A model generated the notes under the pieces. It did not search any database and was not told the origin of the DNA. It worked only from the letters and a program-made list of their open reading frames with translations. 64,000 bases of DNA from Paenibacillus chitinolyticus NBRC 15660. Lineage in GTDB: Bacteria; Bacillota; Bacilli; Paenibacillales; NBRC-103111. How positions within the stretch are numbered: the stretch's first letter is position 1; the number at the start of each line of letters is the position of its first letter. Shown in pieces: positions 27,724-39,111 of the stretch. The stretch is from assembly GCF_000739915.1 (NCBI RefSeq), contig NZ_BBJT01000005.1, forward strand, positions 248,001 to 312,000, given 5' to 3'. The position numbers and the translations under genes were made by a program.

Positions 27724-28417
27724 TTCGATACATGCTTAACGTCAAATAATTCATAAACTGATTAGGTTTAAGCGACAAAATATCGTTGACAACCTGGTGA
27801 AGAGGCGGCAATCCTTTCTTCTTGTACCTGTCGTTAATGCACTCCCAGATTTCTTCTCCCGTGACATGTTCGTAACCGATCATCTGGAACTCCTCCGCTT
27901 TGCTCAGGCATAAGCCTTCGATCATCTCGTTGAGTTCCCGGTCGTTCAGGCGCTCGGGCTCTGATTCCTCCTCCATAATACCTTGGGCAGCCCCGGTATT
28001 AAATTCCTCTTCGACCGCCATGTCGAATGCCGGCTCCGCTTCCACTTCAAACGAATCGGCAGGATCGATCACGACCGCTTGCACGGGTTCGGCAGCAGCA
28101 GCCGTTTCATCCATGGAGCTGATCTCCACAACCGTTGACGTTTCTGGCGTCTCGCCTGTTTCGGCTTCACGGCCGGATTCTTGCAGCGTTCCGCCGCTTT
28201 CCGGCCATCCGTTCAGGACATCCGCATCTTTCTTTTCTTCTGTCTCTTCGGGTTCCAGCATCGTTTCCAGGGACTCCGCTTCGGCCAGCGCTTCCGCTTC
28301 AAGAAGTCCTTCCGGCAATAGCCGGGATTCCGTTTGTTCTTTAGTGTCTTCCGGGGCTTCGTCTTGCTCCGCTGCCGCGGCTGATGCCGTCTCCAATTTG
28401 TCCGTTTCCGAATTCAT
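27716..28417 (-). CDS. comN: ComN-like post-transcriptional regulator with long acidic extension
   Basis: The last 75 or so residues (from about 157; LNDRELNEMIEGLCLSKAEE onward, ending FMNYLTLSMYRRS) match the ComN (YrzD) post-transcriptional regulator family, which in B. subtilis controls comE mRNA and interacts with DivIVA. B. subtilis ComN is about 98 residues; this protein has 233 because of a 150-residue N-terminal region made almost wholly of Glu, Asp, Ala, Ser and Thr, probably disordered. The ATG follows a strong AAGGGGGG. It lies between secD and spoVB, the same neighbourhood as in Bacillus, which supports the assignment. Confidence 0.8.
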   Translation of the reverse strand: MNSETDKLETASAAAAEQDEAPEDTKEQTESRLLPEGLLEAEALAEAESLETMLEPEETEEKKDADVLNGWPESGGTLQESGREAETGETPETSTVVEISSMDETAAAAEPVQAVVIDPADSFEVEAEPAFDMAVEEEFNTGAAQGIMEEESEPERLNDRELNEMIEGLCLSKAEEFQMIGYEHVTGEEIWECINDRYKKKGLPPLHQVVNDILSLKPNQFMNYLTLSMYRRS

Positions 28418-28598
28418 TTATTTCCCCCCTTAGCTGCTGTAACGGCAACGTACACGTTCTGCTTCATACCTGCTATATTCGCTTACAAAAACAGGTTTTC
28501 CTGCATTGCCGGTCCCGTATCCCCAAAAAGTTTGGCATGAGCTTGGCCATTGCCCGCATATCCTCTAGTAGAACCCGTTACGGAAGAGGGAGTGAACG

Positions 28599-30170
28599 TT
28601 GACCAAGCAGTCTTTTCTAAAAGGGACGATGATTTTACTGGCCGCAGGCATCGTAAACCGGATCCTCGGTTTCATCCCGCGGATCACGCTTCCCCGGGTA
28701 ATCGGCGCCGAAGGCGTCGGCCTCTACCAGATGGGCTGGCCGTTCCTGATCGTTATTCTTACGATTGTAACGGGAGGCATTCCCCTCGCCGTATCCAAAC
28801 TCGTGGCCGAGGCGGAAGCCGAGCGCAACTACCGCCGTTCGGCGCGCATTCTTAAGCTCGCCCTTACGCTTTCCGTGAGCATATCGGGGATATTTACCGC
28901 AGTCTGCATACTGGGGGCGCGCTGGATAACCTCCCATCTGCTGACGGACGAGCGCGTCTATTTTACTTTTCTCAGCATGAGCCCGATTATACCGATTATC
29001 GCCGTATCCTCGGTTCTCCGGGGCTATTTTCAGGGAAAGCAGGACATGATCCCCACGGCAACTTCCCAGACCATTGAGACGCTGGTGCGCATCGTCATGG
29101 TTCTTCTCTGCTCCTTCGCCCTGCTCCCCTATGGGATTTCATGGGCGGCCGCCGGCGCCATGATCGGCGTCACCATCGGTGAAATCGCGGGTATGCTCGT
29201 ACTTCTCATCCATTACAAGCTGCAGCGCAAGAAAAACATGCCCGTGAACAAGGCGCAGATCGGCACAAGCGCCGCGCACGGCCGGATGACCCAACTGCGC
29301 CGTCTGCTGACGCTTTCCCTGCCGATTACGGCCAGCCGCCTCGTGGGGGCGGGCTCCTACCTGCTCGAATCCATTCTCATCGCGCACAGTCTTGCGGCCG
29401 CCGGTATCGCAACCGCACTCGCGACCGCTCAGTACGGCGCCCTGCAAGGGATGATCATTCCGATCATCCTGCTGCCGAGCGCCTTGACCTCCTCGCTTTC
29501 GGTTTCGCTCGTTCCGTCGCTCAGCGAGGCCGCGGCGCGCAAAGATCTGAAGACCATTCACAAGCGCATGCATCAGTCGCTTCGCCTGGCGCTTGTTACG
29601 GGCGCTCCCTTCGCCGTCATCATGTATGTGCTGGCCGATCCTCTTTGTCTGCTCATGTACGGGCAGAAGGATATCGCAGTCATGCTTAAAATGCTGGCGC
29701 CGGTCGCAATTTTCATCTACCTGCAGGCTCCTCTCCAGGCCGCGCTGCAGGCGTTGGACAAACCCGGCAGCGCGCTCATCAACACGCTGATCGGCTCCCT
29801 CGTCAAGCTTCTGCTGATTGTATGGCTCGCGAGCAAGCCGGAATTCGGCATACTCGGCGCCGTTATGGCCAGCTGCGTGAACGTTGTGCTGGTCACCTTC
29901 CTCCACGGGCTGAGCGTGCTGCGGCATCTGAAGTTTACCCTGCGCGGCAGCGATGTGGCCAAGGTGTCGGCCGCCATGGGCATCGCCTCCTTATGCTGCT
30001 ACGCCGTTTACCGGTCCATCGGCAGCATGCCCGCCGGTATCAGTTTCCTCCTCGCCTCGGCTGCCGCCTTAACGGCTTATCTGGCGGCCGTAACGGCACT
30101 CAAAATCGTTAACAGGTCGGACTTGTCCCGCTTGCTGACACTCGGGCGGAAAATCATCCGCAAACCTTGA
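28599..30170 (+). CDS. spoVB: stage V sporulation protein B (MOP flippase family)
   Basis: Polytopic membrane protein of 523 residues with about 14 helices, of the MurJ/Wzx-like MOP superfamily; SpoVB is needed for spore cortex synthesis, probably by moving lipid-linked precursors. The start ILLAAGIVNRILGFIPRITL-like segment and LPRVIGAEGVGLYQM are family signatures. The start codon is TTG at 28599 with GAGGGAG upstream. A weak sigma-E-like pair (GCATGAG at 28535 and CATATCCT at 28557) lies 35 bp before the start, fitting mother-cell expression, but the -35 match is poor. It is divergent from comN. Confidence 0.92.
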   Translation: MTKQSFLKGTMILLAAGIVNRILGFIPRITLPRVIGAEGVGLYQMGWPFLIVILTIVTGGIPLAVSKLVAEAEAERNYRRSARILKLALTLSVSISGIFTAVCILGARWITSHLLTDERVYFTFLSMSPIIPIIAVSSVLRGYFQGKQDMIPTATSQTIETLVRIVMVLLCSFALLPYGISWAAAGAMIGVTIGEIAGMLVLLIHYKLQRKKNMPVNKAQIGTSAAHGRMTQLRRLLTLSLPITASRLVGAGSYLLESILIAHSLAAAGIATALATAQYGALQGMIIPIILLPSALTSSLSVSLVPSLSEAAARKDLKTIHKRMHQSLRLALVTGAPFAVIMYVLADPLCLLMYGQKDIAVMLKMLAPVAIFIYLQAPLQAALQALDKPGSALINTLIGSLVKLLLIVWLASKPEFGILGAVMASCVNVVLVTFLHGLSVLRHLKFTLRGSDVAKVSAAMGIASLCCYAVYRSIGSMPAGISFLLASAAALTAYLAAVTALKIVNRSDLSRLLTLGRKIIRKP

Positions 30171-30188
30171 TCCGTCCGCCGAATACAG

Positions 30189-30229
30189 AAAAGCCGGTAC
30201 GCACAGATTTTTGTGCAGTCCGGCTTTTT
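30189..30229. terminator. bidirectional terminator between spoVB and the DUF421 gene
   Basis: aaaagccgg and ccggctttt pair, with an inner gcaca/tgtgc stem, and are flanked by A and T runs. It serves spoVB (plus) and the DUF421 gene (minus). Confidence 0.88.
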
Positions 30230-30235
30230 CATCGT

Positions 30236-30925
30236 TTAAACCCGGTCCTTCTTATCCACGTACAAATACCCCCGGTGATCGACGGAACAGAAGAAAACTT
30301 CCTTGAAATCAGATATCCCCTTCTTCTTAAGCTCGCTCTTGAGCCAGAAGCGGGTCTGGCCCACTTTTTGCAGATTATCTTCCTGGACTTTGCCGTCCAT
30401 GACCAAGGCTACAGGCAGTCCCGCATAACGGATGCGCCCGCTCTCGATCGGCCCCATTTCGGGCTTGCGGCTGGGATGATATTTTTCCACCACACTCAGC
30501 TTGCCGGACGGCTCCAGAATGGCGAATTCGACATCGGCCACGTTCATAACCTTATGCTGCCGGAGCTGCATCATCAGATCATCGAGGTTGTAGCGCTGTT
30601 TGCGCATTTCTTCGCGGTTCAGCTTCCCGTGTTCGATCAGGACGCTTGGACGGCCTTCGAATAACGTGCGGAAACGCTGGCTTTTGAGCGTAATGAACGC
30701 CATCAGCAGTTGAATGAGCACGAGCGTAATCATCGGCACCATTCCGTTAGCCATGGGCATGCGTATGTCTTCCAGTACAAATACGGCGATTTCGGCAATC
30801 ATAATCGATATCACCAGATCGAAAACCGAAAGCTTGCCGATTTCGCGTTTCCCCATAATACGGAGCATGACGAAAACGACAAAATAGATCATAACGGTGC
30901 GCAAAAAAATCGTCAGCAGTTCCAT
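30236..30925 (-). CDS. DUF421 (YetF/YrbG-type) membrane protein
   Basis: Protein of 229 residues with three N-terminal membrane helices followed by a cytoplasmic DUF421 domain and a DUF1657-like tail. The segment VMLRIMGKREIGKLSVFDLVI is a clear family signature, as is GRPSVLIEHGKLN. The function is unknown; B. subtilis relatives are YrbG and the spore proteins of spoVA-type 2mob clusters. AGGAGG precedes the ATG. YrbG lies next to spoVB in B. subtilis as well, so this is the orthologous position. Confidence 0.88.
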   Translation of the reverse strand: MELLTIFLRTVMIYFVVFVMLRIMGKREIGKLSVFDLVISIMIAEIAVFVLEDIRMPMANGMVPMITLVLIQLLMAFITLKSQRFRTLFEGRPSVLIEHGKLNREEMRKQRYNLDDLMMQLRQHKVMNVADVEFAILEPSGKLSVVEKYHPSRKPEMGPIESGRIRYAGLPVALVMDGKVQEDNLQKVGQTRFWLKSELKKKGISDFKEVFFCSVDHRGYLYVDKKDRV

Positions 30926-31008
30926 GGTATCCTCCTGGACGTTCTGTTCTCGGAGTTTACCTGGTAGTCTGACCGCCCCCCTTTCCCTTCATGCGGCCCG
31001 GAAGTCCC

Positions 31009-32328
31009 TCAATTGTTGCCAAACCAGAATCCGACTAAATACAGGGATGCCAGGGTAAGTGAAAATAGAGCAAACGGCACGCCGATCCGTGCATATTCCC
31101 GGAAGCTCAGCCCGTTTTTCCGGGAGGCAGCGACTCCGAAGGCCAGAAGACTGGAAAAAGAACTGAAGCTGGTCGCATTGGAGCCTAAGTGCACACCCGA
31201 AAGCAGGACATACCAGAGCCTTCCCGCATGATCCGGTGAGACGGCCTGCAATTGTTCACTCACCATTTGAACGACGGGAACGGAAAATGCGGTCCAGGCC
31301 GTCCCGTCCGAAAAGGCGGCGCCGGCAGCGGACAACCAGAGAACGGCCAGCACGGCCCGCTGATCGTCTCCCGAGCTTGCCTTCATCAGCCATTCGGCCG
31401 CGACGTCAAGCACGCCTGTCTGGACGAAAGCGCCGGCGATAAGGAGCCAGCCGGCAGTGAGCGCCAGGAGCGGGACAAAGCCGGCCGCGAAACTTTTGAG
31501 GCTTTCGCGTCGTTTAATTACCGATTGGAACAATAAGGCCGCTGCCGCTCCGGAAATCCAAATCAGGTCAACACCCGTCAGATCGGCACAAATATATGCC
31601 AGCAGGATCAAACCCAGGGCGATAGCCGGATTGCGGATATCCCCCTTGTCTCCATTCATGCCGGAAGCCGCGGTTTGGAGTTCCCGGAGTCTTTCCGTGC
31701 CTACTTTCAGCTTATCGACGTACACCGTCCGGATCATCATATAAGCGAGAACAAGGAGAACGGCATGGAGGGGGCCCAGCACGAGCCAAACGCCCGTCAG
31801 GCCAAGTTCGCCTGTAGTGCCGATCAGCCGGGCCGGCATAGTTCCGGCAACGGAGAGGCCGCTTCCGATGTTGCAGGCCAGCATCATACCGATTACGAAC
31901 GGAGAAGGCGGTATTTTCCAGGCTCTCGTAAAAGCCAGCAGAAGCGGCAGAAGAGCCGCCATGGCGGTTAATGCGTCCAGAAGAGCCGATGCGGAGGCGG
32001 CCAGCATCATGGACATGGCCAGCACCTTTTGCGGATTCGCCGAAGTCAGCCGGTAAAATCTTACCGCCGTCAGCTGAATCCATCCCGCTTCTTCGATTAC
32101 AGTCGCTATTATTCCCATGGTCAGCGCAAGCGCGAGCGCTCTCCACGGGACGGCCTCTATCACGACGGCTGGGGGACCCGCAATTCCGGCCGCCAACAAA
32201 ACAGCCGCTCCCGCCAGCGGAAGCCAGGCGCGGCAGCGGACAAATTTCAGGCCCAAACCTACGGCCAGCAGGGCGACAACTACAGCCGCTGCGGCCTGCC
32301 AGCCGGCATTCTGCACAGCTTCATGCAT
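31009..32328 (-). CDS. membrane transporter of the ion transporter (SLC13/ArsB-like) superfamily
   Basis: Polytopic protein of 439 residues with about 11-12 hydrophobic helices arranged in two similar halves, as in the IT superfamily of citrate, dicarboxylate, arsenite and Na+/H+ transporters. The segments LACNIGSGLSVAGTMPARL and LLSGVHLGSNATSFSS look like the paired re-entrant loops (NIGG- and SN-containing) of these carriers. Substrate unknown. The ATG at 32328 gives a start similar to relatives; an in-frame ATG 24 codons upstream (32400) would add a polar segment. It is divergent from the YrzE-like gene. Confidence 0.65.
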   Translation of the reverse strand: MHEAVQNAGWQAAAAVVVALLAVGLGLKFVRCRAWLPLAGAAVLLAAGIAGPPAVVIEAVPWRALALALTMGIIATVIEEAGWIQLTAVRFYRLTSANPQKVLAMSMMLAASASALLDALTAMAALLPLLLAFTRAWKIPPSPFVIGMMLACNIGSGLSVAGTMPARLIGTTGELGLTGVWLVLGPLHAVLLVLAYMMIRTVYVDKLKVGTERLRELQTAASGMNGDKGDIRNPAIALGLILLAYICADLTGVDLIWISGAAAALLFQSVIKRRESLKSFAAGFVPLLALTAGWLLIAGAFVQTGVLDVAAEWLMKASSGDDQRAVLAVLWLSAAGAAFSDGTAWTAFSVPVVQMVSEQLQAVSPDHAGRLWYVLLSGVHLGSNATSFSSFSSLLAFGVAASRKNGLSFREYARIGVPFALFSLTLASLYLVGFWFGNN

Positions 32329-32447
32329 CTTGTTCCCGTCCCCCTTTCCCACGGAACCGCGTACAAGCGGAACCTGTACTATTCTTATGAACAGGCCCAT
32401 AGAATGATGATACCGAAATGTTCTTAAGGGAAAGGGAGGATACTGTC

Positions 32448-32840
32448 ATGATTCCGATTAATAAGGTGAGCCAGGTCCGTCTATCTTCGCCATTTCTTTC
32501 AGGCCTTCTCTATGCGTTCATTATGCTGATTGCGGGAACTATAGTAACTTCGCTGATTCTGCTTCTCAGCCGTACGCAAGAATCTTCGCTTTCCACCCTG
32601 GCTTATATCACGCACGGGCTTTCCGTTTTTGTAGGAGGCTGGGTTGCGGGTAAACGCGCGGGCCGCAAAGGCTGGTATTACGGCGGCATGCTGGGCATTT
32701 TTTATGCGCTGATCGTCTGGATTATCGGCTTCCTTGCGGTTGATACCGCATTCGATCTGAAAACGCTCACCCTGGCCGGATTCGCTTTCGCTGCCGGTGC
32801 GCTCGGCGGCATGATCGGCGTTAATTCCAGCAGTAAATAA
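32448..32840 (+). CDS. TIGR04086 (YrzE-like) small membrane protein
   Basis: Protein of 130 residues with four membrane helices, beginning MIPINKVSQVRLSSPFLSGL. The glycine-rich segment GGWVAGKRAGRKGWYYGGMLG between helices two and three is typical of the TIGR04086 family, whose role is unknown. The ATG at 32448 has AGGGAGG nine bases upstream and was preferred to an ATG ten codons earlier. B. subtilis YrzE lies in the same spoVB-yajC interval, which supports the identity. Confidence 0.8.
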   Translation: MIPINKVSQVRLSSPFLSGLLYAFIMLIAGTIVTSLILLLSRTQESSLSTLAYITHGLSVFVGGWVAGKRAGRKGWYYGGMLGIFYALIVWIIGFLAVDTAFDLKTLTLAGFAFAAGALGGMIGVNSSSK

Positions 32841-32880
32841 TGGAGAGACCCCTGAAATTGCACACCTACTACTCCGACTA

Positions 32881-32889
32881 TGATATAAT
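32881..32889 (+). promoter_or_regulatory. extended -10 promoter of the PAP2 gene
   Basis: TGATATAAT is an extended -10 (TGN-TATAAT) 45 bp before the PAP2 start; no good -35 is visible, as is common for extended -10 promoters. Confidence 0.5.
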
Positions 32890-32933
32890 ATCTTAGTTCT
32901 CTTATACCTTTTTGAATTTTAGGGGGAAATACA

Positions 32934-33779
32934 ATGTATCCGTTACAATCCATGACCCACGCAACCGTATATATTGTGATTTCCATCTACGTTCTCCTGT
33001 ACCTGTCTTTACGGAAAAATCCGTTTTTTGTCGCAGGAGCATTCGTACAGGACTTTTTCACAAAACGGAAGTTTTTCTTTCATTTTGCGGCGGTCATGGC
33101 TATTCTCTTTTTCAACAAAGTCGAGCTTTGGATTGAATCCAAAATGCACTACACACCCGATTTCACGGCAAAAATACACGGGCTGGAAGGAGACTTCGTA
33201 GCAGGTTTCCAGCACTTGTTCTATAACAACACCGTCACGATGGTTACCAGTATTTTTTATGTGATCGTATTTCCATGTCTGATGATCGTATCGATTCTGA
33301 TTTATACGTACCAGAAGAAATACCGTCTTTTTTATGCGCTTTGCTATACGGTCATAATCAATTACGTCATTGCCATTCCGTTTTACTTGTTCTTCCCCGT
33401 TCAGGAAGTGTGGGCGTTTCATCCCAATGTAAAGCTGCTGATCTTGGAAGTGTTTCCTAAATTCGAAGCGGAATACCGGCCTTTGTCCGGGCTCGACAAC
33501 TGTTTCCCGAGCCTGCACACCTCCATTTCCGTGTCCATGGCACTGCTTGCCAGCCGTTCAGGGAACCGGCTTTGGAAATGGTTTTCCCTCCTCAGCTGCG
33601 TAGTGATCATCTTCTCGATCTTCTACCTGGGGATCCACTGGCTGACCGACATGTGCGGCGGTGTCCTTCTCGGTATATTCGCGGCCCGTCTGGGCCTTAG
33701 CATCAGCGAAGAGCGTCCGTTCTTCAGCAGGATTCTTCTGCCGCAGCGCAGGCTCCAGAAGCAAGAAGTCAGCGAATAA
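32934..33779 (+). CDS. PAP2-family membrane phosphatase/phosphotransferase
   Basis: Integral membrane protein of 281 residues with about six helices. Two PAP2 signatures are present: LDNCFPSLHTSIS (the PSGH-like motif with Leu for Gly) and YLGIHWLTDMCGG (the second His and Asp). The first motif is weak (KFEAEYRP). The pattern is closer to the inositolphosphotransferase (Aur1/Ipt1-like) branch than to simple PA phosphatases, so it may transfer head groups rather than only hydrolyse. It ends at a bidirectional terminator facing yajC. Confidence 0.85.
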   Translation: MYPLQSMTHATVYIVISIYVLLYLSLRKNPFFVAGAFVQDFFTKRKFFFHFAAVMAILFFNKVELWIESKMHYTPDFTAKIHGLEGDFVAGFQHLFYNNTVTMVTSIFYVIVFPCLMIVSILIYTYQKKYRLFYALCYTVIINYVIAIPFYLFFPVQEVWAFHPNVKLLILEVFPKFEAEYRPLSGLDNCFPSLHTSISVSMALLASRSGNRLWKWFSLLSCVVIIFSIFYLGIHWLTDMCGGVLLGIFAARLGLSISEERPFFSRILLPQRRLQKQEVSE

Positions 33780-33807
33780 TGCTGCGACAGCTTGTTAATA
33801 TGTACGA

Positions 33808-33856
33808 AAAAAAGGCGAGTTCCTTAGACCGGCCGGTCGAGGAACTCGCCTTTTAT
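33808..33856. terminator. bidirectional terminator between PAP2 gene and yajC
   Basis: aaaaggcgagttcc and ggaactcgcctttt pair perfectly, with an inner accgg/ccggt stem. It serves both converging genes. Confidence 0.92.
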
Positions 33857-33871
33857 GTATGTGATTCGCTC

Positions 33872-34192
33872 TTATTTTTTCTCTTCTGCTACCGCGCTGC
33901 TCGTTACAACGGTGTTAACCGCCGAACGGTCGAATGTCATTTTGGTCGCATCGTTAACGCGCAGAACGACGATGTCGTCGGTAATCTCCAGGATTGTGCC
34001 GTGAAGGCCTCCGATCGTAACGACCTTGTCGTTTTTCTTCAAGTTACCCAGCATCATGTTGCGGGTTTTCGTCCGCTTCTGCTGCGGGCGGATCAGCAGG
34101 AAATAAAGAACCAGGAACATCAGAATAAGCGGAATGTACGTCACTAAGCTTCCGTACGGACTTGCATTGGCTGCTGCGGCCAGATTGGACAT
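33872..34192 (-). CDS. yajC: preprotein translocase subunit YajC
   Basis: Small single-span membrane protein (106 residues) of the SecDF-YajC complex. The helix covers about residues 18-38 and is followed by RPQQKRTKTRNMMLGNLKKN and GGLHGTILEITDD, the usual YajC core. It is the last gene of the spoIID-like/queA/tgt/yajC run and has GGAGG before the ATG. Confidence 0.95.
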   Translation of the reverse strand: MSNLAAAANASPYGSLVTYIPLILMFLVLYFLLIRPQQKRTKTRNMMLGNLKKNDKVVTIGGLHGTILEITDDIVVLRVNDATKMTFDRSAVNTVVTSSAVAEEKK

Positions 34193-34211
34193 CGTTGAGA
34201 TCCTCCTTCAG

Positions 34212-36490
<2,279 letters not shown>

Positions 36491-36499
36491 TTATGTCTC

Positions 36500-38572
36500 T
36501 CATTCCTTAGTCGTCCAAACTCCGGTATAGTAAGTTTGTAAAATTTCGGTGTAGGTTTTCCCCTGCTCCGCCAGACCTCTGGCTCCCCATTGGGACATGC
36601 CGAGTCCGTGCCCGTTGCCTGTCCCGCGGATCACGAAGCTGGCCGTGCCCGATGCGACGCTGCGCACCTGGTTGTCCGCTCCCATGACGAACAGGTCGGC
36701 CCCCGCTTTTTGCGGTTTGGCCTGGGTTCCCCCGATAACCTGGACAGAACCCGCCGTTTGAGCGGCCGGTTTACCGTCTGCACCAACTATAGTATACCTT
36801 CCCGGTTCCTCAATATCAAACAGGGTACTGGGCAGGCCGCCCAAAACATTCCGAAGATCGTTCGGGTATTTGACCTTCACTACTTCCCCGTTTGCTTTCA
36901 GTTCGGTAGCGCGTCCCGACGGGCCTCTTTTGCTTACCTCCAGCGACTGGAGCGGTCCGTTCAGCTTCACTCCCGCGCCTGCGAGCAGCTTCTCCATCTG
37001 GGCGCGGTCGTACACCCTGAACCAGCTGTAGGAATTTGACTCCGTTACCTGTTCCAGCAGGGTGACACGCTCCTTGTCCTTAAGCTGGGCGACGGCCGGG
37101 GAGCTGGCGCTGTCCGTGCTCGGCAGAATGCGGACATTTACGCCTCCTTGCGTGGATGCGGCTATTTCAAGACCGGCCGCGCTCTTCTCGCCCGTTTTCT
37201 TCAGGTAAGTGCCGCTGACATAGCCGGTTTCACCCGAAAGCAGAGCAACCCGGTACCAGACTGGCTTGCCTTTAGCCGCTCCCTCGTCGGGGCTGGCTAC
37301 GCTTTTCAGATAGGGAACCGCATTGCCCCAGATTTCGGAAGCGTCAGCGGTCTGCCCGCCCGAATTGGAGGAGTACAAAGGATCTCCGATAATACCCGAC
37401 TTGTCTACCAGCACTTCACCTTTGGTCGCATCGACGGCCTGGCGGACGATCTCGGCTTCGCGGAGCATTCCCCTGTAGGCTTGGTCGGTCGTCGAATCGC
37501 TGAGGTGCGCGATGCCGTATTTCATTCCTTTTTTAATCGCAAACGTACGCGCGGCGACCGCCTGCGCTTTCAACGCTTCCAGCGGAAAGCTGCCGTCCAT
37601 CTCGGAGCTGACCACGGAGTACAGGTACTCTTCGAAAGGTAGCTCGTTAACAAGCGCGAATTTGCCGTTGTAGCGGCTGATTTCCATGCTGCCCCGGTAG
37701 ACCTGGTTCGACTTCTCCGCTACTTTGATTCCGGCGCCGTTGCCGTCGAGCCAAGTTTTCTGCGAGCCTGCTCCCGAGAAATAATGGGGAACTCCCGCTG
37801 CGGCGGTCGTAGCGTCCACCCGCTTGATCAGATACGCCGATGCCGTATCGGCCGGCTGCAGGGCTACGCCCGGCAAAGCCGCTTTGACGGCGGCCAGCCC
37901 GGCCTCGTCCGCCTCGCCGCCTACCCATACACTGTACCCGGCTTGTCCCGAAGCATCCGGCGTCAGAACAACGTCGGCGTCCGCTCCCGCCAGTGATACG
38001 GCCGCGGCCTGCTTCTCCGCTTCGGCGGCCGTGGCGTACGTGCCGGCAGACCAATGCAGAGGCCCCGACAGAACCGCTTGCGCGGAGCCCGTTGCCTTGA
38101 CCGCCTTGGCTTTTGCCGTGTTGGCCGTTTCCTTCGCCGCGTAGCTGCCGTAGTATACCTGATACACGGCGGCTCCTTTTTTGGAGCGGCTGATGATGTA
38201 CGCACGGTCGGAAGGCAAGCTCTGGAGCTTGTCGTAAGCGGCTTTCGCTTCACTCCAGTTCGCCGTTTCCAGCACACGGACCCCATAAGAGTCCAGGGAG
38301 GCTTTCAGAGTTGCGCCGCCCTCCGCCGCTAGGTTCACAACCCCGGCGGGAGTGCGCACTCCCAGCTTGAAGCCTTTGTCCGATGAGAGGGTGACCACCT
38401 GCTCGGGAGTACGGTAGCTTTCATGTTCGATAAAAAGGCCGACCCGAATCGTATCGAGTTTCGGAACCGCTGCTTGTAGCGGGAGCGCGGCGCTGCCGAA
38501 CAATCCCGCTGCCAGCACCAGCGCCAGCAAGGCGGCCGTGACCACTTTCCAGCTTATCCGGCTGTTCTTCAT
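36500..38572 (-). CDS. exported SpoIID/LytB-domain protein
   Basis: Secreted protein of 690 residues, probably acting on peptidoglycan; SpoIID is a lytic transglycosylase and LytB an amidase enhancer. A signal peptide (about 1-34) is followed by a region with two SPOR-like segments (about 100-215; VYQVYYGSYAAKET and YSVWVGGEADEAGL) and the SpoIID domain from about 295. The conserved catalytic Glu lies in VVSSEMDGSFPLEALKAQAV. An SH3-like insert (about 450-505) splits the domain before the closing motif GTGNGHGLGMSQWGARGLAE. The ATG at 38572 was preferred to a TTG four codons upstream that touches the GGAAAGGA. It heads the queA-tgt-yajC unit. Confidence 0.88.
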   Translation of the reverse strand: MKNSRISWKVVTAALLALVLAAGLFGSAALPLQAAVPKLDTIRVGLFIEHESYRTPEQVVTLSSDKGFKLGVRTPAGVVNLAAEGGATLKASLDSYGVRVLETANWSEAKAAYDKLQSLPSDRAYIISRSKKGAAVYQVYYGSYAAKETANTAKAKAVKATGSAQAVLSGPLHWSAGTYATAAEAEKQAAAVSLAGADADVVLTPDASGQAGYSVWVGGEADEAGLAAVKAALPGVALQPADTASAYLIKRVDATTAAAGVPHYFSGAGSQKTWLDGNGAGIKVAEKSNQVYRGSMEISRYNGKFALVNELPFEEYLYSVVSSEMDGSFPLEALKAQAVAARTFAIKKGMKYGIAHLSDSTTDQAYRGMLREAEIVRQAVDATKGEVLVDKSGIIGDPLYSSNSGGQTADASEIWGNAVPYLKSVASPDEGAAKGKPVWYRVALLSGETGYVSGTYLKKTGEKSAAGLEIAASTQGGVNVRILPSTDSASSPAVAQLKDKERVTLLEQVTESNSYSWFRVYDRAQMEKLLAGAGVKLNGPLQSLEVSKRGPSGRATELKANGEVVKVKYPNDLRNVLGGLPSTLFDIEEPGRYTIVGADGKPAAQTAGSVQVIGGTQAKPQKAGADLFVMGADNQVRSVASGTASFVIRGTGNGHGLGMSQWGARGLAEQGKTYTEILQTYYTGVWTTKE

Positions 38573-39103
38573 AGATGCAAACAATCCTTTCCGTTTGGGG
38601 ATATGGGTCTGGTAAATGAATCCAACTCTAGTATTCTATCAACTATTAGACGCAGCTTTCAACGATAAGTTGTGACAAAATACGGCAATAGCCGAATATA
38701 GAGCCGGTCGTCTCTTTTTATATCGGCTAAGAAGCTCCCAAATGCAAGGGGTATTCGGAACGCCCAAAAGTCAGCCGGTACCTTCGGCTGGCCTATCGAC
38801 GAGCTATTTCTTTTATAAAGACGCCTTTCAACCGACTCCGCTACATAATCAATTGCAGGACGAGGATAAATCCGATAGCCACGATGGAAATCAGGGACTC
38901 CGCCGCCGAAGCGGTGGCAGTATGGATGAGAGTCGAGACCGGCAGACAAAAAGAATGAGAGAAGTATCGCGTTCACGGCAACCTCCGTTATCGCTTTTCC
39001 GACGCCATTGTCGATAAAAACCTGGATGAGCCCTCCTCTGACTCCCATAATCATACTTTCGTCACAAATCTTTAACATTCATAGTCGACATTTATCGTTT
39101 TTT
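38573..39103. other. gene-poor, AT-richer intergenic stretch
   Basis: About 530 bp between the SpoIID/LytB gene and the surface protein gene hold no convincing gene. A 139-codon minus-strand frame (38659-39078) has an unusual composition and no ribosome-binding site, and a second frame in the same place encodes a hydrophobic run, so a decayed small membrane protein gene is possible. The start of the SpoIID promoter must also lie here. Confidence 0.5.
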
Positions 39104-39111
39104 GGAGGAAA

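Noticed and set aside
28535-28564. Sigma-E-like promoter before spoVB
   Set aside because: The -35 element matches only about half the consensus, so it is mentioned with the gene but not listed as a separate feature.
38659-39078. 139-codon minus-strand frame between the SpoIID gene and the surface protein gene
   Set aside because: No ribosome-binding site, mixed composition and no family similarity; at most a decayed gene.
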